This document shows positions 61,229 to 64,000 of a DNA stretch of 64,000 nt, piece after piece; the first letter of the stretch is position 1; each line of letters begins with the position of its first letter. The translations under genes and the position numbers were made by a program. The stretch is from Pseudomonadota bacterium (GTDB lineage Bacteria; Pseudomonadota; Gammaproteobacteria; Steroidobacterales; Steroidobacteraceae): positions 1 to 64,000 of the forward strand of contig JAEYUC010000030.1 of assembly GCA_023433705.1 (NCBI GenBank), written 5' to 3'. Below the pieces are notes generated by a model, which saw nothing but the letters and a program-made list of their open reading frames with translations, made no database searches and was not told the DNA's origin.

Positions 61229-61731
61229 GAAAGCAGATCACGATGGAGCGGACGTTCGACGCAACGCTCGACGAAGTGTGGGAGCTGTGGACCACGAAAG
61301 AGGGCATCGAATCGTGGTGGGGACCGGAAGGCTTCGAAACCAAGGTCGAAAAGCTCGAGTTGAGGGTCGGCGGCGCGCTGCACTACGCATTCACCGCGGT
61401 CGGCGTGCAGCAGGTCGAATTCATGAAGCAGTCCGGCCAGCCGCTGACGCAGTTCATGAAGGCGCGTTACACCCTCGTGCAGCCCAAGACTCTCGCGGCG
61501 TGGCAGAACCTCGTGGAATTCATTCCCGGAATCACGCCGTACGAGGTGGAAACCCGGGTCGAGCTCGAGAAGCGCGGCAAGCAGGTGCGCGTGAAACTGC
61601 GCTTCGACGCGATGCACGACGAGCAGTTCACGCGTTACGCGGAGATGGGCTGGACCGAAGAACTCGGCAAACTCGACCGGCTGCTCAAGCAGCGTGGAGG
61701 TCTGAGTGCCGGAGCAAAGAGTGGGGAATAA
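61225..61731 (+). CDS. SRPBCC (AHSA1-like) domain protein
   Basis: A 168-residue START/Bet v1-like ligand-binding protein: TMERTFDATLDEVWELWTTKEGIESWWGPEGFETKVEKLELRVGGALHYAF. It is translationally coupled to the ArsR repressor by a 4-base overlap. It may bind the hydrophobic ligand that induces the operon; no enzymatic residues can be assigned. Confidence 0.88.
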   Translation: MRKQITMERTFDATLDEVWELWTTKEGIESWWGPEGFETKVEKLELRVGGALHYAFTAVGVQQVEFMKQSGQPLTQFMKARYTLVQPKTLAAWQNLVEFIPGITPYEVETRVELEKRGKQVRVKLRFDAMHDEQFTRYAEMGWTEELGKLDRLLKQRGGLSAGAKSGE

Positions 61732-61757
61732 CGTCTCCCCACTTTTTACACCGGCAC

Positions 61758-62387
61758 CTAGTCCCCAGGCTCGGCGTAAATGATGATCGAGAGCATGCGG
61801 ATGGGGGTCTTGATCAGCTTCTCGGGACCGTGTGGCACGTCGCCCGCGAAGGTGAGGGCATCGCCGGCCTTGAGCAGGTGGGTCTCGTCGCCGTGGCGAT
61901 AGGTCAGCGAACCCTCTAACAAGTAGATGAACTCGGTGCCGGGATGCTCGAATCCCGGGAACACCTCGCTCTTGTCGTTGAGCGTCACGAGGAAGGGTTC
62001 GAACGCGCGGCGCGGGCCGCGTTCGGCGGCGAGCAGCTGATAGGTGTGTCCGCGTTTCGTGCCGCGCCTGACCACCTCGAGCCCCTGTCCCTTCGGAACG
62101 TGCTGCGCGCCGCCGCGCGGCTTGCCTACGTCGTTGAACAGGTTGGATAGCGGCACGCCGAGCGCGGCCGTCAGTGCGCCGAGCGTTTCGAGGCTGGGTG
62201 ACACGTCGCCGTTCTCGAGGCGGCTCAACATGGCCGCGCTGATGTTGGCGCGCCGCGCGACCTCGCCGAGCGTCAGTCCCATCGAGCCGCGCAGGCGCTT
62301 CGCCGCGGTCCCGACCTGGCGGGCGACGCTGGTTCCCACCGCGCCGCCGTATTCACCGGTCGCGGCCGACCCTCTCGGTTTCGCCAT
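61758..62387 (-). CDS. XRE-cupin transcriptional regulator
   Basis: A 209-residue regulator: HTH of the XRE type at about residues 28-90 (LRGSMGLTLGEVARRANISAAMLSRLENGDVSPSLETLGAL) and a C-terminal cupin with FEHPGTEFIYLLEGSLTYRHGD and LLKAGDALTFAGDVPHG. This architecture (PuuR-like) typically represses catabolic genes for amines. It is divergent from the sarcosine oxidase genes; a 24-base inverted repeat lies between. Confidence 0.9.
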   Translation of the reverse strand: MAKPRGSAATGEYGGAVGTSVARQVGTAAKRLRGSMGLTLGEVARRANISAAMLSRLENGDVSPSLETLGALTAALGVPLSNLFNDVGKPRGGAQHVPKGQGLEVVRRGTKRGHTYQLLAAERGPRRAFEPFLVTLNDKSEVFPGFEHPGTEFIYLLEGSLTYRHGDETHLLKAGDALTFAGDVPHGPEKLIKTPIRMLSIIIYAEPGD

Positions 62388-62453
62388 AACCCACTCCTTA
62401 TAAGTGTCCGCGCAGGACCCGTTGACGGGCCGCGCGGTCGCATGTTATCCGTG

Positions 62454-62477
62454 TGCAAACGAATTTACTCGTATGCA
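62454..62477. promoter_or_regulatory. Inverted repeat between XRE-cupin regulator and sarcosine oxidase
   Basis: TGCAAACGA and TCGTATGCA with a 6-base spacer; the arms match at 8 of 9 positions. It is 13 bases before the soxB start and 66 bases from the regulator start, a good candidate operator for the regulator. Confidence 0.6.
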
Positions 62478-62489
62478 ACTCGCCTTTCG

Positions 62490-63743
62490 ATGCCCCATCG
62501 CCTGCTGAGATTCGCCGCCCGATCCTTGTTCGGCCGGCCGCACCCGGAGCCGCGCATGTTCCGCGCGCCCGAGCGCCTCAAGGATGGCTACGACGTCGTC
62601 ATCATCGGCGGTGGCGGCCACGGCCTCGCGGCCGCGTACTACCTGGCGCGCGATCATGGCATCCGCGACGTCGCCGTACTCGAGAAAGGTTATCTCGGCG
62701 GCGGCAACACGGCGCGCAACACCACGATCATCCGTTCCAACTACCTCACGCCCGAAGGCGTGAAATTCTACGACGCGAGCCTGCAGCTCTGGCAGGGCCT
62801 GTCCGCCGAGTTCGATCTCAACCTGTTCTATTCCACGCGCGGCCATTTCACGCTGGCGCATTCGGACGCCGATCTGCGTACGGCGCGCTGGCGCGCGGAG
62901 GTGAACAAGCACTACGGCGTGAAATCCGAGGTCGTCGACGCGGCCTTCGTGAAGCGGCACGTGCCCCAGATCGACCTGGCCTGCGGCGGCCACACACCGA
63001 TTCTCGGCGCCCTGTATCACGCGCCCGGCGCGATCGCGCGCCACGACGCGGTGGCCTGGGGGTACGCACGCGGCGCCGACCGTCAAGGGGTCGAAATTCA
63101 CCAGAATACCGAGGTTCTGGGGATTGACGTACGCGACGGCGCGATCGCGGGCGTGCGCACCTCGCGCGGCAATATCTCCACGAAGCGCGTGTTGTGCGCG
63201 GTCGCCGGTGCGACGCCACGCATCCTGCGCATGGTCGGCCTCGAATCGCCGATCGTGATCCATCCCTTGCAGGCGATGGTTTCCGAGCCGCTCAAGCCCT
63301 GGCTCGATCCGATCATCGTTTCGAGCTCGCTGCACGCCTACGTCTCGCAGAGCGCGCGCGGCGAACTCGTAATGGGCGCGGCGCTCGACGGGCAGGAGCT
63401 GCACTCCACGCGTTCGACGCTCGACTTCACCGAGGGCCTGGCCGCGCACATGCTCGACATGTTCCCGTTCCTCTCGGAAGTGAAGGTCAACCGCCAGTGG
63501 GCGGGCATGGCCGACATGACACCGGACTTCTCGCCCATCATGGGCACGACGCCCTGCGATGGGTTCTTCCTCGACGCGGGCTGGGGTACGTACGGATTCA
63601 AGGCGACGCCGATCTCCGGCAAGACCATGAGTCACACCGTGGCGACGGGCACCAACCACCCGCTCATCGAAAGCTTCTCGCTCGCGCGCTTCGCGAAGCT
63701 CGAGTTGACCGGCGAGAAGGGTGCGGCGGCGGTGGGTCACTGA
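62490..63743 (+). CDS. soxB: Sarcosine oxidase beta subunit-like FAD oxidoreductase
   Basis: A 417-residue flavoenzyme of the DAO/sarcosine oxidase beta family. FAD motif VIIGGGGHGLAAAYYLA, the GGGNTARNTTIIRSNY block characteristic of heterotetrameric sarcosine oxidase beta, and the closing WGTYGFKATPISGKTMSH. ATG 62490 follows the operator; a frame from 62442 would add 16 residues over it. The delta gene follows after 16 bases; alpha and gamma subunits would lie beyond the window. Expected to oxidise sarcosine or related methylated amines, yielding formaldehyde equivalents. Confidence 0.88.
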   Translation: MPHRLLRFAARSLFGRPHPEPRMFRAPERLKDGYDVVIIGGGGHGLAAAYYLARDHGIRDVAVLEKGYLGGGNTARNTTIIRSNYLTPEGVKFYDASLQLWQGLSAEFDLNLFYSTRGHFTLAHSDADLRTARWRAEVNKHYGVKSEVVDAAFVKRHVPQIDLACGGHTPILGALYHAPGAIARHDAVAWGYARGADRQGVEIHQNTEVLGIDVRDGAIAGVRTSRGNISTKRVLCAVAGATPRILRMVGLESPIVIHPLQAMVSEPLKPWLDPIIVSSSLHAYVSQSARGELVMGAALDGQELHSTRSTLDFTEGLAAHMLDMFPFLSEVKVNRQWAGMADMTPDFSPIMGTTPCDGFFLDAGWGTYGFKATPISGKTMSHTVATGTNHPLIESFSLARFAKLELTGEKGAAAVGH

Positions 63744-63759
63744 TGGACCAGCCGCACCG

Positions 63760-64000
63760 ATGAAACTCCTCGACTGCCCGCTCAATGGTCCACGCCCGCT
63801 GCTCGAGTTCGTCTGCGGAGGGGAGGTGCGTCCGATGCCCGACCCCGACACCTGCACGGATGCCGAGTGGTCCGCCTATCTGTTCTCACGGAACAGCGTG
63901 CCGCGCGTGCGGCGCGAATGGTGGTGTCACACCCCTTCGGGCTACTGGTTCATCGCCGAACGCGACACCGCGCGCGACGAAATAGTGAAGACCTACGACG
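63760..64000 (+). CDS. soxD: Sarcosine oxidase delta subunit-like protein (partial, runs off window)
   Basis: The first 80 residues are visible, ending at the window edge. They match the delta subunit of heterotetrameric sarcosine oxidase: C-P-x-x-G-P-R opening, EFVCGGEV, EWSAYLF, REWWCH and YWFIAERDTARDEI. In the Corynebacterium-type enzyme zinc is held by Cys6, Cys9, His59 and Cys63; here Cys6 is kept, but Cys9 is Asn and the last cysteine is Gly61, while Cys56-His57 is present. The zinc site may be altered or use other ligands. Confidence 0.8.
   Translation, partial: MKLLDCPLNGPRPLLEFVCGGEVRPMPDPDTCTDAEWSAYLFSRNSVPRVRREWWCHTPSGYWFIAERDTARDEIVKTYD

Noticed and set aside
1..64000. CRISPR arrays, tRNA/rRNA genes, insertion sequences or prophage
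   Set aside because: No regularly spaced repeats, tRNA-like cloverleaf or transposase/integrase motifs were seen in the read sequence.

Overview
This is a high-GC, densely packed chromosomal segment from a Gram-negative bacterium. Three large TonB-dependent receptors, several tryptophan-halogenase-like flavoproteins, TRAP transport, a split-function sensor kinase pair, arabinan-degrading glycosidases and sarcosine oxidase together suggest a heterotrophic gammaproteobacterium of the Steroidobacter/Nevskia/Xanthomonas type. That placement is inferred from gene style, not from a marker gene. I see no rRNA, tRNA, CRISPR array, insertion sequence or phage gene. The window cuts a halogenase-like gene at the left edge and a sarcosine oxidase delta gene at the right edge.

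Layout. (1) 1-10.1 kb: a rightward run of halogenase-like genes (one partial, two complete) and a cupin/JmjC-like gene with 4-base overlaps; then an opposite alpha/beta hydrolase, a TonB-dependent receptor, a di-heme cytochrome and an OmpA-like secreted protein. (2) 10.1-15.2 kb: a P450 with an atypical I-helix and an MFS carrier, divergent from a LysR regulator, plus a secreted CocE-type hydrolase. (3) 15.3-25.5 kb: a leftward eight-gene operon joined almost entirely by ATGA/GTGA overlaps: CapA-like protein, TRAP small and large permeases, two 2-hydroxyacyl-CoA-dehydratase-family proteins, a double-domain CoA-transferase, a lipoprotein TRAP binding protein and a single CoA-transferase. A MarR gene sits just upstream. 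This is the most unusual system in the window: carboxylate uptake coupled to CoA activation and a radical-type dehydratase/reductase, with one dehydratase subunit and the double transferase lacking expected catalytic residues. (4) 25.8-28.5 kb: a second TonB receptor ending in a strong 15-bp hairpin.

(5) 28.5-35.4 kb: a leftward eight-gene membrane-lipid modification operon (two cyclopropane-synthase-like methyltransferases, flavin oxidoreductase, DUF1365, DUF1295, lipocalin, two unknown families). (6) 35.4-39.1 kb: a two-component system and a DUF4397 lipoprotein preceded by four exact tandem 11-mers, a likely response-regulator operator. (7) 39.1-42.9 kb: a GH51/GH43 arabinan operon. (8) 43.0-51.5 kb: a second receptor locus: esterase, receptor with a structured leader, halogenase, second esterase, IclR regulator. 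Together with region 1 this supports a recurring module linking outer-membrane import to flavin-dependent halogenation and ester hydrolysis.

(9) 51.5-61.7 kb: mixed small genes including an EF-hand protein, DUF2231, AidB-like acyl-CoA dehydrogenase, metallo-hydrolase, a MerR/DUF2938 divergent pair around a SoxR-like box, a glutathione transferase, a glutamine amidotransferase and an ArsR/SRPBCC pair with a 16-bp palindromic operator. (10) 61.8-64.0 kb: an XRE-cupin regulator divergent from sarcosine oxidase genes across a near-perfect 24-bp inverted repeat.
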